Assembly (NCBI GenBank): GCA_963556195.1
Contig: OY744525.1
Location: forward strand, 21,850,186-21,914,185
Direction of reading: 5' to 3'
DNA length: 64,000 bases
Source: Sepiola atlantica
Lineage: Eukaryota; Mollusca; Cephalopoda; Sepiida; Sepiolidae
Within the stretch, counting starts at the first letter, position 1, and the number at the start of each line of letters is the position of its first letter. This document shows, in pieces, positions 31,060 through 42,321 of this stretch. Both the position numbers and the translations under genes were made by a program. Below the pieces are notes generated by a model. The model saw only the letters and a program-made list of their open reading frames with translations, had not been told where the DNA came from and ran no database searches.

Positions 31060-31560
31060 AACTCAGAGAAAATCTCCCCTCTCCCCCCTCACCCATCTCA
31101 CCCTTTCCACTACTTCTTTCACACTCTCACCCACCCACCCACCCCACTTTCAAATTATCTTCATTTCTTCAAATCCTTTTCTAAAACTATGACACTACCT
31201 ACACACCAAAGCCACAGCCACAGAGTTTCCCCTCCCCTCCCCTCCTCTTTCCCCAGCCCCTCAAAATCCATGCTACACCTCACCCTGACAAAAACCTCAG
31301 CCCCCCTCTCCTCTCTTCCACCCTAAGACAAATTCACTAACACTCCCAATCCTCCACCTTTTTCACTCACAGCCATCCACATTCATTTCACTCCCTGCCA
31401 CTGACTTCTCTCAGCCCGGACCTTTGTCCAGTGCTGTCAGCAGCCACGGCTACTACTTTTTCTCATCGACCCATCATGTCAACCCAATATTTCGATGTAC
31501 TTGCATGACATTTTTCTTAAAATTATCATCCCGAGGAAGTCTTACAAATAAAGACGAAAC
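31060..31560. repeat. Pyrimidine-rich tract
   Basis: Long C/T-rich stretch (CCCCTCTCC, CACCCACCCA and similar) that yields an 89-residue Pro/Ser-rich frame of low complexity. It is followed by GACGAAACGTTGATGAATAT, a word of the type that closes several dispersed repeats here. Confidence 0.5.
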
Positions 31561-31713
31561 GTTGATGAATATATAAAAAAAATATCTCTTGGTTTTTCCT
31601 TTTTCATTTCTCATTACGTCGGATTACTCTCATCCTTCCTTTCTCATATATAAATATATAGGCAAACATTATTTAATACCACCACTAGGCAAACATTATT
31701 AAATAACACGAAT

Positions 31714-31925
31714 TGTTTTTGCTTGATAAGACTTTTTAAAAAATTTTTCAATTTTCCGAATAGTCTTTCCTTTATCGCGAGTACTTTCGATTTAGTTCGT
31801 CAAAAAGGAAAGAAAAATGGAACAAGAAACCCACGGAACTTACATACACCAATTTGACCGAAATACTAAATGGACTATTCGAAAAATTGAAAAAATAAAA
31901 AAAGTTTTATCAAGCAAAAACACTC
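31714..31925. repeat. Foldback with ~60-bp arms
   Basis: TTGTTTTTGCTTGATAAGAC..CCGAATAGTC (31714-31773) is mirrored by GACTATTCG..TTTTATCAAGCAAAAAC (31872-31922). Confidence 0.75.
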
Positions 31926-31929
31926 CGTG

Positions 31930-32786
31930 AAAGACAAGATCGAGATTAGATATATATATAGGTGTAACTAGTCAATAGGAAATCTGAAGCTCACAAGAGA
32001 GTGAAAATCGAATGCATAAACAAATAAATGTGTAACTTACTATCTCATACTGATTGTTTGGGACGATTTTAGAAGCAAGATAAATCATAATTTCTTTTTT
32101 CGTTTTTCTTTTCCGTTAGAATATTCTATAAGTAATTTTCGGAAACCTTTTTCTATTTCAAGCCTTACATGAACTATGAACAGAACAGAGTTTTGAAAAT
32201 GGTGAGCTCAAATGAATGTCTTTGGGTTTGGTCACCAGGGAACATATTGCAGCCTTATGTGTACACGTTTCCTGCCTGATTCTTTGCCGATATAAATGAA
32301 TAAAGAAGAAAAAGAAATGAGAAAAGAAGGAAAACTATTTTAATCTGATTGTCTGGTGTGTGTGTGTGGGAGGGGGGGGGGGTTATAATCTGTGATCGAC
32401 AAGATTTTCTAAGGATTTATATGTAAAATTGAAATTTCTTATGTTTTGTCTGTGTGTCTGCTTGTGAGGTAATTTTATTCCATTTTCAGCGTTTTTTCCC
32501 CCGTGGTGCACAAACTGTCAATACATAAAACTGAAATTGCAATCTTTTGTGTCTGATTTGTGACATAATTTTTTTTCCTGTGTGGTGCTCAATTGTTTAT
32601 ATCTAGTTAAGTTTTGGATGTCTATGTTGTGTGTGTGTGTTGAAGAATTGGGTTTATTTTGTAATATTTAATTTGATTTGTTTTGGTGTTGTGTGTCCAT
32701 GTTCATTTTGAATTTGTACGAGCTCAAAACTCTGATATCTTAGTTTAAGATCCTAGTGTGTGAATTTATTTGGACACGATACTCTA
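31930..32786. other. No gene seen; GT-rich patches
   Basis: AT-rich with TGTGTG patches and a short G run near 32370. No coding feature recognised. Confidence 0.35.
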
Positions 32787-32791
32787 ATATA

Positions 32792-32851
<60 letters not shown>

Positions 32852-32959
32852 GCAATCCAACAAAAGATACAAGCGTCAACTAATATCTTATAATTAGTAA
32901 AACATCCGGATAAAAACTGAATAAATTCTAAAGATGCTTAAAAAGATGAACTTTCCCAA

Positions 32960-33009
<50 letters not shown>

Positions 33010-33080
33010 TTGGGAAAGTTCATATATATATATATATAAATTTGGGAAAGTTCATCTTTTTAAGCATCTTTAGAATTTTA
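32787..33080. repeat. (TA)n arrays with flanking inverted repeat
   Basis: TA arrays at 32787-32849, 32962-33004 and 33019-33038. AATTCTAAAGATGCTTAAAA (32925 onward) and GATGAACTTTCCCAAATTTA are mirrored after the array as AAATTTGGGAAAGTTCAT.. to ..AAGCATCTTTAGAATTT (to about 33078). Confidence 0.8.
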
Positions 33081-33330
33081 AACATAAAGAAAGAGGCAAA
33101 ATGCCTTCAAAGAACCATGTGTTAGTTGCAGATATTTTTTTATTAAAATCAAAATCAAAAATCAAAACTTTTTTTTTCTTTTTCATCTTGACTTTTTTTT
33201 ATCTAATATTTCGCTTGATATAACAAGCCTCGACAGAGCTTTAGACAAATAAAAGGTATTAACCTTTTTTTTTTTGTAATAATCCTTCCTAGTCTTCTAG
33301 AAGTGACGTCCGATGTTATGTGGACTAACG

Positions 33331-33333
<3 letters not shown>

Positions 33334-33398
<65 letters not shown>
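33334..33398. repeat. (TA)n microsatellite
   Basis: TA array. The Tyr-Ile repeat frames on both strands are artefacts. Confidence 0.9.
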
Positions 33399-33400
<2 letters not shown>

Positions 33401-33489
33401 TAATTCAGGTAAAGTAAACATCTACAGGATAAAAATCAAAAGCATTTATACAGGGCTTATATAATAGTGCTCAATAGTAAATAGAGCTA

Positions 33490-33724
33490 TTTATATTAAT
33501 ATTTTTATTTATACAGACATGCACAAAAAGCCGCTACACTGGCATGTCGGAAAAGTTTAATCTTTCACTAAGATGTTCATATTGAAAAAGCTTTTTCAAT
33601 ATGAACATTTAAGTGAAAGATCAGACTTTTCTGCCTGAAGAGATCTTTGTTTCTAATAACTAAAGATCGATAACATCGACATGCCAGTGTAGCGGCTTTT
33701 TGTACATGTCTGTATAAATAAGAA

Positions 33725-33735
<11 letters not shown>
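33490..33735. repeat. Nested foldback with perfect 36-bp palindrome
   Basis: Outer arms ATACAGACATGCACAAAAAG / CTTTTTGTACATGTCTGTAT enclose AAAGTTTAATCTTTCACT / AGTGAAAGATCAGACTTT. At the centre, 33573-33608 is a perfect palindrome (ATGTTCATATTGAAAAAG and its complement). It is followed by a (TA)n array from 33730. Confidence 0.85.
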
Positions 33736-33780
<45 letters not shown>

Positions 33781-33782
<2 letters not shown>

Positions 33783-35265
33783 GCACTGCCACTTGATGTG
33801 AGAGGCCTGTGATGTTTGCTTGCCCTGGAGCGCGCAATGACTCTTGACAGCCTACTACTTCCATACAGTGAAGCATCTGCTCAAACAACAACAGGTTTTG
33901 TTTTTGTAAATATCATGACAAACAATGTTTTCCACATCTATATTTATGGAATGGTTTGTACTTGTTGAAAAAAAAGCTGAAGGTTGAAGAACAGAAGATT
34001 TTAACTATCAGTTTAAACAAAGACAACTTGACGTGTATCTTTACCAGGCAAATGTTGTCTCTGAAACGTCTTCAGAGAAAATGTTATTTTGAATATGTGG
34101 ACATCCTAGCAGAATAGACACGCATATAGAAACTCTACAGGTTTAGAATCAGAAGAATATTTATAAACAAATCTTTTAAAAATGTACATATTATCCTACG
34201 AATGTTGTATATTGAAGGTTGGGTAATTCACCTGGTGTAATATGACTTTTTGTTTCCGCGTGATTGTTTTTAAAAACTTCCAAGGACACAAGGGTCGTTT
34301 GGCAGGGTTAGAAGGGTAGATGTGACAAAAAACATGTGAACAAAAAAACAGGAAGCAAGAGGAGCGTGAATCACATGAGAAGTGACGTCATGAAAAAAGT
34401 GAGAAGAGATTTTCTAAATATATGAGAATGGGGCTAGGAGCGAATCACAGCAGACGTGTGAAAATGGACTTCTGAAAATGAATAGCTAGATTTATATGAG
34501 ATAACCAAATAAAGGAACCGACTCTCCGTTTGTTTCATTCGGCAAGATGAAGTCTTCATGTTTGTTTTTTGTGCATTTTTACTAATGAGTCATCACTTAT
34601 CAAGTCCAAAAGCCACTCGAGGATAAAGGTCAATGGGATGGATAGATTGCCAATTAGAGGATGAAGAACATTATGAGAGGATTGAAAAAAATGAATGGAA
34701 TGAATAAAATTTGATTACTTATGAGAACGGGTTGTGACAAGTATTTATGGACATTGGATGTGAAGACGACCATGTTGTAGGCCACAAGGAAGCAATCTTG
34801 TGGTAACATGTTTCACAGACAGGCTTTTCTTGGAAAGAAACTTTGTTCATGGAAATTGCGTTTGATGCTAGGCACATGGAAGAAAAAAGAAAAGTTCTTT
34901 GCAGTTGTGGTAGCAGGATGGGCTTATACTGTGAAAGTTTTACAAGGAAGAACCAGAGATTGAAGTTTAGTCGAGTATCTAATTTAGATATTTTTGATTA
35001 CTGGAAATAGGAAGGTTCTTTCTTTCGTTACTCAGTATAATTCAGGGGATATAACTTGGATCTGGTCACTCCTGGTGATTCTGAGCCAACACTGACAATA
35101 TAACAGAGTGTTACCTTCAGGTTATTAATAAAAAACGAATTAGTTAATGATATTAAATTGCTTAAACAAATACATAAATGTAATTAATTCATGCAATTAT
35201 TGATATTAATGCAAATTAATTGATATTAATGCAAATTAATTGATATTATTTAATAATAATTTTTT
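33781..35265. other. No gene seen; relatively non-repetitive 1.5 kb
   Basis: Longest stretch of the window without an obvious repeat. A CRE-like TGACGTCA occurs near 34383-34390. Frames are short and no motif or splice-bounded coding block is recognisable. Near 35190-35245 a short unit (TTAATTGATATTAATGCAAA) is repeated. Confidence 0.4.
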
Positions 35266-35267
35266 GT

Positions 35268-35515
35268 AGAATTTGGTATGTTCGGACTACTGTTCTCATC
35301 TTGGGTGTTTTTATCACAACGTTTCGGCCGATGTAACCTCCGACCTTCTTCAGGTGTACCTGGTCGAACTCGGTAATCTTTCTGTCGAACTCGGGGAAAG
35401 ATTCCCGAGTTCGACAAAGTACACCTGAAGAAAGTCAGAGGTTACATCGGCCGACACGTTGTGATAAAAACACCCAAGATGAGAACAGTAGTCCGAACAT
35501 ACCAAATTCTACAAA
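35268..35515. repeat. Foldback with ~100-bp arms
   Basis: AGAATTTGGTATGTTCGGAC..CGGCCGATGTAACCTC..CTTCAGGTGTAC is mirrored by GTACACCTGAAG..GAGGTTACATCGGCCG..GTCCGAACATACC. Single-arm relatives lie at 23660-23765 and 44430-44520, so the family exists both as one arm and as a head-to-head pair. Confidence 0.85.
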
Positions 35516-35884
35516 TTATCAACCCTCCTCTAAAAAATTCTGAAACATAATATAATAATTTAAAAATAATTTATTCAAAAGATTCTTTTTTTTCTACTTA
35601 TTAAAATAATTTAACGAATTTAATATTTTTTACTTAAATTCTGTCTGTAGACTTCCTGTTTTCATTCATGCTCAAGTGAAAGTATTTGTTAATTAACTAT
35701 TGACCACTACTATGTCTGTTGTCACTATACTCATAACACCATGTTACTTTCGTTATTTTTACTGTCCCCTTCCGCCAGTTTCGTTCCTTAATATAGTTGG
35801 AAGAAACTGAAATGCTGGAAAACTTTCTGAATTGGTGTATTATACATATGGTTTAAATTTCATTAAAATCAAATATACAAATAT

Positions 35885-36317
35885 ATTCGGCGCATAGAGA
35901 GTAACGTAGAGATTCGAGACTACTTCCATTGTCTTCCCCGGAGAATTTTATACATATGATATAATTTTCATCAAAATAGGATGTATTTGATGTTTTAAAA
36001 AGGGGGTCGGCTGTCATAGCTCCCTTACGTTAGAAGAGCATTAGAGATTAGGGACCATTTCCATTATTTTCCCCAGAAAATTTTATATATATGATTTAAA
36101 TTTCATAAAACTAGGATATATTTGAAGTTTTAAGGGAGTTATGTCTTCATAGTCCCCCCCCCCCCCCTCCATCCTCAAGTGGGCACTTAGAGATTCGGGA
36201 ACACTTCCATTGTCTTCCTTGGAAAATTTTACATAAGAATACCCTTTTAGATTTTATGTAGATTATCTAACCTTTCTCTATAGAGAACACACAAATATCA
36301 CACACACATACATTGAG

Positions 36318-36325
<8 letters not shown>
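35885..36325. repeat. Dispersed repeat with ~120-bp subunits, copy 2
   Basis: Inverted relative of 16080-16505. Three internal subunits contain GAGATTCGGGA..CTTCCATTGTCTTCC and AATTTTATACATATGAT. Its left end ATAGAGAGTAACGTAGAGA is the word found at the LINE junctions near 16490 and 22900. Confidence 0.65.

Positions 36326-36370
<45 letters not shown>
36324..36370. repeat. (TA)n microsatellite
   Basis: TA array directly followed by TTGG(TTTGG)n. Confidence 0.85.
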
Positions 36371-36372
<2 letters not shown>

Positions 36373-36815
36373 TTTGGTTTGGTTTGGTTTGTTTTACAGC
36401 ATATCAACCTCTTATGGGTCATTTAATTCGATACATTTTTAATATTTATGTATTTTAATATAATTTTTTTTTTAATGTTTATGTATTTCAATATCCTTGT
36501 GTTAATGTTTATGTATTTTGATATCATTTTTGGTGTTTAGTTTGGTTGTTTTGTTTTACAGCATATCAATCCATTTCGGATTATTTAATGCCAAATCTGG
36601 TCATTTTGCTAAAAGTTTTAATGCTTCAAGTCCTTTATATGTTCAAATATTTATTCATGGTGTTTTTTTGGTTGTTTGTTTTGTTTTACGATATATCAAC
36701 CTTTTTTCGGGTTATTTAATGTCGAATCCGGTCATTTTGGTAAAAGTTTTAATGCTTCATGTTCGTTATATGTTATAGTATTTATTCATGGTGTTTGGTT
36801 TGGTTGTTTTGTAGG
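36371..36815. repeat. Tandem ~130-bp repeat
   Basis: About three diverged units, each with TTTGTTTTACAGCATATCAA, GGGTTATTTAATG, GGTCATTTTG and TTATTCATGGTGTTT. A relative in reverse orientation is at 58380-58460. The 60-86 residue frames follow the repeat and are not genes. Confidence 0.65.
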
Positions 36816-36958
36816 GGAAATTGTTGTTTTTGTTTTGGGCTTTGCAGAACATGATTGAGTTTTGCAAAATGAATGAGAAAAAAAAACAATAACATTAATG
36901 TTCGGTGCATTTTTGGTCAGGAAGCCAGTATTTTCAGACAACCTGATCTGGTAGCACC

Positions 36959-36961
<3 letters not shown>

Positions 36962-37006
<45 letters not shown>
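36962..37006. repeat. (TA)n microsatellite
   Basis: TA array upstream of the large foldback. Confidence 0.85.
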
Positions 37007-37010
<4 letters not shown>

Positions 37011-37096
37011 AGGTGTACTAAAAGCGAACTTTTAGGAAAGGTAAAACCCTATTGTGAAGAGTATACAGCTCAATATCCAGGATAGAGCAGGTAGAA

Positions 37097-37823
37097 ATGA
37101 AGAAGAATGGAAAGGAATTAGAGAAAGCAAAAGCCAAATCAAAATTCAATTCAAAAGTTCAAAGCAAGGTATATTCTGCAAAAAGGCAATTTATTCAAGT
37201 TAAATTTTCCTTAAGCCAGGCTTTTCAAAGATCAAAATCTTATCATCAGAGGAAGTCGCTGGGATAGATAAGTTGGCAATGGCCAAGATTTAAAATTTGA
37301 AAAAATGAAATAAAAGTTGTAGGGAAAGAAACGCAGGGCAAAACTGTGCCAGGGTGCAAGCAAATGTCCGATTGCCAAAAAGTCCGGTGTCGAAGAGTCC
37401 AGCGGAGAGAATAAGATGTAAATAGGTAGGTCGTTAGAAGCACGAGAAGTAATGAGAGAAGTTTCAAAGTTAAACTCCAAGAAGCCACAACTTCAAGTAC
37501 GGCGAAAATAGAAAATCCGCTGGACTCTTCGACACCGGACTTTTTGGCAATCGGACATTTGCTTGCACCCTGGCACAGTTTTGCCCTGCGTTTCTTTCCC
37601 TACAACTTTTATTTCATTTTTTCAAATTTTAAATCTTGGCCATTGCCAACTTATCTATCCCAGCGACTTCCTCTGATGATAAGATTTTGATCTTTGAAAA
37701 GCCTGGCTTAAGGAAAATTTAACTTGAATAAATTGCCTTTTTGCGGAATATACCTTGCTTTGAACTTTTGAATTGAATTTTGATTTGGCTTTTGCTTTCT
37801 CTAATTCCTTTCCATTCTTCTTC

Positions 37824-37827
<4 letters not shown>
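37097..37827. repeat. Large foldback, ~310-bp arms
   Basis: The arms 37097-37405 and about 37515-37827 are reverse complements with few differences: GAATGGAAAGGAATTAGAG versus CTCTAATTCCTTTCCATTC, and CGATTGCCAAAAAGTCCGG versus CCGGACTTTTTGGCAATCG. The loop is about 110 bp. The 80-82 residue minus-strand frames in the left arm are not supported, since they cross the loop or arms without any motif. (TA)n lies at its right edge. Confidence 0.9.
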
Positions 37828-37869
<42 letters not shown>

Positions 37870-37872
<3 letters not shown>

Positions 37873-38039
37873 TGTGTGTTAGTGAAATAAATTCCAGAAG
37901 GAAATCCGGGTATGAAAGCTCAATGTAATAAACAGAGCAAGAATAAAATAAAGTAACACGGAATCACATAATCACCGGTGCAATAATTTATTTCGACCCT
38001 ACGGTCTTATTCAAGCATCCAAGCGAGGCGATTACATTT

Positions 38040-38045
<6 letters not shown>
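37870..38045. repeat. Isolated copy of the Penelope-like element's outer terminal repeat
   Basis: GTATGAAAGCTCAATGTAAT, AATAATTTATTTCG and TTCAAGCATC match the outer end of the arms at 39274 and 42890-43055. It is diverged and bounded by (TA)n on both sides. Confidence 0.65.

Positions 38046-38108
<63 letters not shown>
38044..38108. repeat. (TA)n microsatellite
   Basis: TA array. Confidence 0.9.
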
Positions 38109-38110
<2 letters not shown>

Positions 38111-38219
38111 ATAAATGAGTGTTAATATAAAGTATTTATTTTATTAAAAGAAGCAAAACTTATAGTTTTTTTTAAGGTCACAAAAATTACGTTACCTCAC
38201 AACTTTATTTCAAGTCCAA

Positions 38220-38500
38220 AATACATCTTATACCCATAGTCGAAACTTACCCCACCTTTACAAAGATATAACAGCATAAAGAAGCGAATGAAAACAAAAA
38301 AAATTAATGGCAGCTTTAAAATTTAAATATCTTAAGACATTTAACTTTTTTTTTACATTTAAATTTCCGAATTTTTAATATCATTGTCTACTGAGAGTTA
38401 CCTGTAAAACAATTTTCTTCATTCATTTGCACCTTCAGGGTGTTATCTCTTTGTAAGGGTGGTCACTAACTTTCGACTATGGGTATAAGACATATGGATT
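38220..38500. repeat. Foldback
   Basis: ATCTTATACCCATAGTCGAA (38224 onward) is mirrored by TTCGACTATGGGTATAAGA (near 38475-38493), with ACAAAGATATAACA / TGTTATCTCTTTGT inside. An arm-like relative is near 3125-3180. Confidence 0.65.
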
Positions 38501-38514
38501 CCATGAAACGCTAC

Positions 38515-38665
38515 CTGTTTTTGCCAGTGACCGCTCACTAATAATGATTTATGTGAGAACTTCTAGAGAGCAAGAAATATGATTAATGGCTACACAAGTG
38601 CAACCATATTTCGATCAATGATCTCATCACGTCTGATGAGATCATTGATTGAAACATAGATATCT
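38515..38665. repeat. LINE 3'-end fragment and small hairpin
   Basis: CCAGTGACCGCTCACTAATAATGATTTATG.. resembles the 3' end of the R2-type LINE at 63640-63690. Just after it, GATCAATGATCTCATCACG and its mirror form a hairpin near 38611-38656. Confidence 0.45.
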
Positions 38666-39204
38666 ATTATTATATTAAAGCTGAATTACTCAAAGTTTGT
38701 TTCCCTATGGGTTTTTTTCCTATATATTTTAATCACACGAACTACATGCTAATGTATTGCTTAGTTTTGGGGTTGAGTTATATTTGATGAATAATCCATT
38801 TTAATTATTCTAATTATCTATAATTTGCAATTAACTCACCAAATGACCCATCTCTTACTAAGTTTCTATTTATCACTCTCACCCTCTCTCACTGTATTTT
38901 GTTTGACTTCCTCCTCAGCCCCCCCCCCGCTCTTATTTTATATGGTCTCTATTACTCTCACTTTTGAGACTGTCTGTCTGTCTGTCTGTATTTATTAACA
39001 GTCAAAAGTAATAAAGAAAGGAACGAATAAAAAACATTGGAATAGTTCATCAGAAACAAAAGAGAATAATACCATAACTAGTAATAATATTTAACCATTA
39101 GCTTGGAGGGAAAGAGAGAAGAGAGAGAGAGAAAGAAAGACAGAGAGAGGTGAGACATACAGCGAACAGAAAATGACTAATACTAATTTGAGATTTTGCG
39201 TTTG

Positions 39205-39208
<4 letters not shown>
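38666..39208. other. No gene seen
   Basis: AT-rich, then GA-rich near 39110-39160. Nothing recognised. Confidence 0.35.

Positions 39209-39274
<66 letters not shown>
39209..39274. repeat. (TA)n microsatellite at the left edge of the Penelope-like element
   Basis: TA array abutting the left inverted arm; the counterpart near the right edge is at 43058-43128. Confidence 0.9.
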
Positions 39275-39275
<1 letters not shown>

Positions 39276-39933
39276 CATAAAATATAATAACACGAAATCA
39301 CATAATTGTCGATGCAATAATTTATTTCAACCGTGCGGTTTTTTCAAGCATCACTCAGACAATTACATTTTTGAGATTGATAGAAAATTGAATTTCCCTA
39401 CGACAGTTCAAACACAACCAGAGAGGGTGGTGGTAGCAACCAATTTGATACATCTTTTAGAGAGAGGGGGAAATTTAAAACTTATATTTAACTATGGCGG
39501 TCGAAGGGGAGGGATCTTTAAGTTAATCAACTAAAAACTGCCGTGTCAAAATTATGACACATACGACTTGACGATATCATACATATAGACAACTTTACTC
39601 ACGCGCATACACAAACCTAAATACGCACACATCCTATGCGCACGCACACACGTAATCTCACTCACACATTACCATAACTAAGCATAATCACATACACAAC
39701 TTTTATTCATACATCTCCAGCCGAGATAAAATGCGTCCAGCGAAACTCGTGTTCTCAAACTCGGTAGGAGAAAAGAAAGAAAGAAACAAGCAGCCAGGCA
39801 CAGAGAAGAAATAGACAAACCGCGTGTCATAGATTCCCAGTCCGTCTGGATTCCAAGAAAGAGAATCTAATTGAAATAAAATTATACGCACATACACATA
39901 TGTGTACATACAAATACATACACACACACACAC

Positions 39934-40007
<74 letters not shown>

Positions 40008-40119
40008 TAATTAAGTTCAAATATTAACTAAATTAACAAAAACAATATTTTTCAAAGGTGCTCAATATATATTAGAGCTTTTATATTAAAACAAACATAT
40101 GTTTATTTTAATATATATA

Positions 40120-40593
40120 TATACCAAATTTAATCTTTGGAAGGACTCTGCGGATACTATCAAATGGTTTAAATCAATTGAAAATAAGAGGAATGCCTGT
40201 TTTATACAATTCGATATTATGGATTTTTACCCCTCGATTTCCAAGGAATTACTTACGAACAGCATTAACTATGCTGGGAACTTCGTGGATATATCCGATG
40301 AGCAGGTAAGATTAATTATGGCGTGTCGGAGATCCATCCTTATAAACAATCGGGAAACATGGATTAAATTGAACAACAACAACTTTGATGTCCCGATGGG
40401 TGCTTTTGACTCAGCCCAGATTGCCGATCTGGTGGGCATTTTTATAATGTACACAAATAGCAGAATTGTAGAGCCTAATTTAGTGGGGTTATATAGGGAT
40501 GATGGACTAATTGTTATCCCTAATAGTGACGCCCCCCTGGTATCCAAAATACATAAAAAAATTAATAAGAGCATTCAAATACCTTGGATTTAA
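40120..40593 (+). pseudogene. Penelope-like reverse transcriptase fragment
   Basis: The frame carries RT motif A (FDIMDFYPSIS), motif B (VPMGAFDSAQIADLVGIF) and motif C (LYRDDGLIVI, with the catalytic DD). The N-terminal finger motifs are missing, because homology begins at TKFNLWKDSADT right at the inner edge of the left arm. The frame ends at 40593, where the protein continues in the next frame (FKYLGFKIDI, from about 40574). The break is a single-base length change within the A-rich tract near 40555-40570. Reverse transcriptase would copy the element's RNA at a nuclear target. This copy is inactive. Confidence 0.85.
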
Positions 40594-41572
40594 AATAGAT
40601 ATAACCCCAAATTGTAAAGAGGTAAATTATCTAGATATTACCTTAGACTTAAGAAAGGGGACATACAAACCCTTCAATAAAGATAATCACACACCATCTT
40701 ATATCAATACTAGATCTAACCACCCGAACTGCATAATTAAACAAATACCTAAAACAATTAATACTAGAATTAATAAGCTTTCGGCTAACAGAGACATTTT
40801 TGAAGCAAATAAACATTTATACAATGAAGCGCTAGAGAAAAGCGGATATAATGAAAAACTCAAATATACCAAGAAAGAAAATAAAAATAAATGCAGGAAT
40901 AGAGGCCGAAAAATAATATGGTTCAATCCTCCTTACTGCCAACTATCTAACATCAACATCGGGAGAGTATTCTTAAACCTGGTAGATAAACATTTTAGCA
41001 TAAATAATCCACTTAGGAAGATATTTAATAGAAAAACCATTAAAATCAGTTACTCTTGCACCAAGAACATGGACAGAATTATCAGCACCCATAATCGTAA
41101 ATTACTAAACAATTCTAGTAAGAATAAGGTTACAGTAGATAAATGTAATTGTCAAGTGAAAAATAACTGCCCACTGGACGGTAACTGTAAAGTTGAGTGT
41201 GTGGTTTATAAGGCCACTATTCATCCGGAAGATAACAACAGGGATAAAAAAGTTTACATCGGCATCTCCGCGGGAAACTGGAAACAACGTTTTTATGACC
41301 ACAAACACTCTTTCAATAACCCAGAACTCAAGAACAAAACGGAGTTAGCTAAACAATGGTGGCTTCTGAAAAATGAAAACAGGTCCCCGGTGGTTTCGTG
41401 GTCAATCTTATGTTTTTCGGATGTTCCAGATGGATTTAGGCAAAGATGCAACTTATGTCTAGAGGAAAAAATAAGAATCCTAAAATATGATCGCAATAAT
41501 CTCTTAAATAAACGAGATGAGCTTATGGCCAAGTGCAGACATAAATATAAATTTAAAATAACCAATGACTAG
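40574..41572 (+). pseudogene. Penelope-like RT C-terminus and GIY-YIG endonuclease
   Basis: In the frame after the shift come the RT palm/thumb end (AFKYLGFKIDI, EVNYLDITLDL), a conserved linker (SGYNEKLKYT, IIWFNPPYC, GRVFLNLVDKHFSI), a cysteine cluster (CNCQVKNNCPLDGNC, about 137 residues before the end) and a GIY-YIG nuclease (VVYKAT, KVYIGISAGNWKQRFYDHK, CLEEKIRIL, NLLNKRDEL). The YIG tyrosine, the R..H pair, a candidate metal-binding glutamate and the Asn are all present. The nuclease nicks target DNA for priming. This half is uninterrupted to its natural stop, so the copy is fairly young although it is truncated and frameshifted. Confidence 0.85.
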
Positions 41573-42149
41573 TAATCCGATGGACCTCTAAACTTGTAAC
41601 GGTGAAGATACCAAATTGAATAACATTATTTACGGTACCCCCCCCCCTAAATAGTTATAATAATATCTGTTATAGACACGGAATTACCGACTTGGTGATA
41701 TATAGTATTTGTGTGTATGCGTATAGAATGGTATTTTGAAATATTTATTCATTCAGATTATTTACTTAAAATAAGATAGTGTTAAGAAAATTCTTCTGCA
41801 GGTAATACACTAGTTATTGAATTAATATAAGTATAAATGTCAGATATTACCACTAGACATTATTAGACTTGAATTAGGGTTTAACTATAGATTATCAAAT
41901 TAATCTAAATATAAATAAGGTAAGACTAATTTTTAGAACTCATATTGTATCAGTAAGAATATAGAGTGTTATGTAAATATTGTGTGTAGGTGTGTGGATA
42001 TATATGTATGTGTGTGTATGTATATATGTGTGTATATGTATATGTATGTGTGTGTATGTATATGTATGTATATGTTTACATGTGTGAGTAACTACATGCG
42101 TATGAATTTGGTCAATATTTCAAATAGATTCAGGGATATATATCATATA
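41573..42149. other. Element 3' region, non-coding
   Basis: AT-rich, then TGTGTATG-type repeats (41980-42090) between the endonuclease stop and the right arm. A C run is at 41639-41649. No gene. Confidence 0.5.
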
Positions 42150-42267
42150 TATATATATATATATTAAAATAAACATATGTTTGTTTTAATATAAAAGCTC
42201 TAATATATATTGAGCACCTTTGAAAAATATTGTTTTTGTTCATTTAGTTAATATTTGAACTTAATTA

Positions 42268-42321
<54 letters not shown>

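Noticed and set aside
30531..31326. Pro/Ser-rich frames (139 and 89 residues)
   Set aside because: Low-complexity pyrimidine-rich DNA; one runs into a (TA)n array.
34270..34620. Possible solo LTR (AATAAA-like word, repeated GTGAATCAC / GCGAATCAC words, CRE-like site)
   Set aside because: No TG..CA ends, target duplication or second copy could be identified by eye.
37232..37488. Two overlapping minus-strand frames of 80-82 residues
   Set aside because: They lie in one arm of the large foldback in two frames at once and carry no recognisable motif.
39703..40020. 105-residue frame, nearly the same as one at 42255-42566
   Set aside because: Similarity arises because both lie in the inverted arms of the Penelope-like element; the frame is half TA/CA repeat.
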